Assembly: GCA_965651365.1 (NCBI GenBank)
Contig: CBFGSA010000013.1
Span: 1 to 33,805 of the forward strand
Reading direction: 5' to 3'
DNA: 33,805 nt
Source: DASSBG01 sp965651365
GTDB lineage: Bacteria; Pseudomonadota; Gammaproteobacteria; Xanthomonadales; Rhodanobacteraceae
Position 1 is the stretch's first letter, and every line of letters begins with the position of its first letter. A model generated the notes under the pieces. That model did not search any database. It saw nothing but the letters and a program-made list of their open reading frames with translations, and had not been told where the DNA came from. Position numbers and translations under genes: made by a program. Below are positions 31,940 through 33,805 of the stretch, piece by piece.

Positions 31940-32536
31940 ATGACGCTATTCTCGAACGCACAATTCCTCCTCGCTGCCCATGACGGGCGCCAGTTGCCAC
32001 CGGATGAGGGCGCCGAAGTCGCCTTTGCCGGGCGCTCCAATGCGGGCAAGTCCAGCGCTCTCAATGCCCTGGCCAATCGCAACGCCCTCGCGCGGACCTC
32101 GCGCACGCCGGGGCGAACCCAGCAACTGGTGGTCTTCGACCTCGGCAACGGCTGTCGCCTGGTCGATCTGCCGGGCTACGGTTTTGCCAAGGCGCCCCGA
32201 GACCTGCGCCAGCACTGGCAGGACGTGATTGAACGCTATCTGCGCGAGCGCCAGAGCCTGCGCGCACTGGTGCTGATCATGGACATCCGCCATCCGCTCA
32301 AGGACGTGGACCGGCAGTTGCTGGGCTTCTGTGCCGAAATGGGTCTGCCCTGTCTGGTGCTGCTGACCAAGGCCGACAAGCTTTCACGCAATCAGGCTCA
32401 GGCCGCCCTGGCCAAGACCCGGCGGGATATCGACGCGGCGGGCTGGCAGGCGGATCTGCAACTGTTTTCGGCCACGAAGAAGACCGGCGTGGAACAAGCG
32501 CGCGAGGCGGTGGCCGCATTGCTTGGGGCAGCTTGA
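31940..32536 (+). CDS. engB: Ribosome biogenesis GTP-binding protein EngB (YsxC/YihA)
   Basis: The protein has 198 residues. The GTPase motifs are G1 GRSNAGKS (31-38), G2 region TSRTPGRTQ, G3 LVDLPGYG, G4 TKAD and a G5-like FSATKKTG. The TPGRTQ/LPGYGFAK wording is specific to EngB, an essential factor for 50S subunit assembly. ATG at 31940 is chosen because the family normally begins shortly before the GRSN motif; an in-frame ATG at 31886 has no support. It diverges from cytochrome c4, the usual arrangement in Pseudomonas and Xanthomonas. A REP doublet follows the stop. Confidence 0.95.
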   Translation: MTLFSNAQFLLAAHDGRQLPPDEGAEVAFAGRSNAGKSSALNALANRNALARTSRTPGRTQQLVVFDLGNGCRLVDLPGYGFAKAPRDLRQHWQDVIERYLRERQSLRALVLIMDIRHPLKDVDRQLLGFCAEMGLPCLVLLTKADKLSRNQAQAALAKTRRDIDAAGWQADLQLFSATKKTGVEQAREAVAALLGAA

Positions 32537-32555
32537 GCGTTCCGCTCTCGTCTCG

Positions 32556-32636
32556 GCAGGAGCGGCCCATGGCCGCGACACGATCATTGCCAAGAGCAGC
32601 ATGGCACGCCTGATCGCGCGCATGGCGCGCTCCTAC
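32556..32636. repeat. REP doublet (REPIN-like) between engB and aceE
   Basis: The plus unit at 32556-32578 (GCAGGAGCGGCCCATGGC start) faces the minus unit at 32612-32636 (GTAGGAGCGCGCCATGCG start). The pair can fold into one large hairpin. The TAG at 32633-32635 within the second unit's GTAG is the stop codon of aceE. The gap holds nothing else. Confidence 0.8.
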
Positions 32637-33805
32637 ACGGTCACCGGGTTGGGCTTGTCCGGGTCCAGCTTGTACTCCTTGATCGCGCGGGCCACGTCAC
32701 TGGCGTTGACCTCGCCACTGCGGGCCAGCGCGGCCAGCGCCGCGTGTGCGATCCAGTGCCGGTCGACCTCGAAGAAATCGCGCAGGCGTTCGCGCGTGTC
32801 GCTGCGACCATAACCGTCGGTACCGAGCACCGTGTAGTGGCGACCTTCGGGCAGGAAGGCACGGATCTGGTCGGCGTACTCGCGCACCCAGTCGGTGGCG
32901 GCCACGACCGGGCCCGGATGATCCTCCAGGCATTCGGTAGCCCAGGCCTTGCGTGGCTTTTTGGCCTGCGGATGCAGGCGGTTCCAGCGCTCCACGTCGA
33001 AGCCGTCGCGGCGCAGTTCGGTAAAGCTGGTACATGACCAGATGTCCGATTCCACCCCGAAGTCCTCGCGCAGCAGCTCCGCCGCCGCGATCACCTCACG
33101 CAGAATCGCACCCGAACCCAGCAACTGCACCCGCGGCGCCTTGCCCTTGCCCTTGTCTTTGCGCTTGGCCGAGTCCCGAGTCCCGAGTCCCGAGTCCCGC
33201 AACAGATACATCCCCTTCAGCACACCCTCCTCGCAGCCGTCGGGCATGTCCGGATGCACGTAGTTCTCGTTCAGCACCGTGATGTAGTAAAACACGTCCT
33301 GCTGTTCCTGCAGCATGCAGCGCACGCCGTCGGCCATGATGATGGCCACTTCGTAGGAGAAGGTCGGGTCGTAGGACTTGCAGTTGGGGATGGCACCCGA
33401 CAGCAGATGTGAATGGCCATCCTCGTGCTGCAGGCCTTCGCCGTTCAGGGTGGTGCGGCCGGAAGTGCCACCAATCAAAAAGCCGCGGCAAAGCATGTCG
33501 CCGGCGGCCCAGATCAGGTCGCCCACGCGCTGGAAGCCGAACATCGAGTAGTAGATGAAAAACGGCAGCATCGGCTTGTTGCTGATCGAATAGCTGCTGG
33601 CGGCGGCAATCCACGACGACAGGCCGCCGGCCTCGCTGATGCCCTGCTGCAGCACCTGACCGTCCCTGGCCTCGTGGTAGTACAGCAACTGGTCGGAATC
33701 GGCCGGGCGGTATTTCTGCCCGAATGGCGCGTAGATGCCGATCTGGCGGAACATGCCTTCCATGCCGAAAGTGCGCGCCTCGTCGGCCACGATCGGCACC
33801 AGCCG
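32633..33805 (-). CDS. aceE: Pyruvate dehydrogenase E1 component, homodimeric type (3' part)
   Basis: About 390 C-terminal residues are present; the 5' part lies beyond the right edge. The enzyme decarboxylates pyruvate with thiamine diphosphate in the pyruvate dehydrogenase complex. Recognisable AceE segments are PIVADEARTFGMEGMFRQIG, the YSMFGFQRVGDLIWAAGDM run, TTLNGEGLQHEDGHS, QLLGSGAILREV and TDGYGRSDTRERLRDFFEVD near the end. Between YLL and VQLLGSG there is an insert of about 20 residues (RDSGLGTRDS, then lysine/glycine-rich) that E. coli AceE lacks; it is encoded by a 7-bp tandem repeat and a GGCAAG repeat. The TAG stop lies in a REP element. Confidence 0.95.
   Translation of the reverse strand, partial: RLVPIVADEARTFGMEGMFRQIGIYAPFGQKYRPADSDQLLYYHEARDGQVLQQGISEAGGLSSWIAAASSYSISNKPMLPFFIYYSMFGFQRVGDLIWAAGDMLCRGFLIGGTSGRTTLNGEGLQHEDGHSHLLSGAIPNCKSYDPTFSYEVAIIMADGVRCMLQEQQDVFYYITVLNENYVHPDMPDGCEEGVLKGMYLLRDSGLGTRDSAKRKDKGKGKAPRVQLLGSGAILREVIAAAELLREDFGVESDIWSCTSFTELRRDGFDVERWNRLHPQAKKPRKAWATECLEDHPGPVVAATDWVREYADQIRAFLPEGRHYTVLGTDGYGRSDTRERLRDFFEVDRHWIAHAALAALARSGEVNASDVARAIKEYKLDPDKPNPVTV
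33171..33198. repeat. Four 7-bp tandem copies inside aceE
   Basis: GAGTCCC occurs four times exactly in 28 bases (33171-33198). On the coding strand it gives RDSGLGTRDS. The unit differs by one base from the intergenic GAATCCC repeat at 8589. A GGCAAG-type repeat (33139-33158) follows in the coding direction and encodes KGKGK. Confidence 0.85.

Overview
The window looks like about 34 kb of chromosome from a GC-rich gammaproteobacterium of the order Lysobacterales (Xanthomonadales). I infer this from the high G+C, the divergent speA/speE pair, the engB / cytochrome c4 / dsbA neighbourhood (familiar from Pseudomonas and Xanthomonas), FadI- and YdfG-like enzymes, and many short palindromic repeats (REP-like elements, inverted doublets, 7-bp tandem repeats) in the gaps. 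I see no tRNA, rRNA, CRISPR array, prophage or transposase gene.

Layout. 1-5.4 kb: tail of a secreted protein, a repeat-filled gap, an SDR oxidoreductase (-), a two-domain M16 metallopeptidase (+) and a rhomboid protease (-). 5.4-10 kb: argS with a coupled SPOR-domain protein, a YdfG-type dehydrogenase, and a secreted PQQ-type sugar dehydrogenase (-). 10.4-14.5 kb: polyamine genes speA (-) and speE (+), with an unknown exported or lipid-anchored protein coupled to speE. 14.8-18.9 kb: a tight + strand run of ParA-like ATPase, SixA-like phosphatase, YceI-like protein, PLD-type phospholipid synthase lipoprotein and a DUF1232 protein. 19-25.7 kb: a - strand run of CtaG-like factor, reprolysin-like protease, dnaG, SCO1, PCu(A)C chaperone and FadI-like thiolase. 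25.9-31.8 kb: a - strand run of cytochrome c4, two DsbA-like proteins, an EEP-family phosphodiesterase and a PAS-GGDEF-EAL protein. 31.9-33.8 kb: engB (+) and the 3' two-fifths or so of aceE (-).

Functional themes. SCO1, PCu(A)C and CtaG together point to copper delivery to a cytochrome oxidase, and cytochrome c4 is a likely electron donor to such oxidases. SpeA and SpeE are two steps of spermidine synthesis.

The most unusual signals are: (1) a shared C-terminal nonapeptide D-x-I-F-x-[ND]-G-F-E on three otherwise unrelated extracellular proteins; (2) REP elements whose leading GTAG supplies the TAG stop of aceE and of the GGDEF-EAL gene, while in the PCu(A)C gene the same position reads CAG and the protein runs on through the REP; (3) two genes (the SDR and speA) with a short second copy of their own 3' end just downstream; (4) a 4 x 7 bp tandem repeat inside the aceE coding region.
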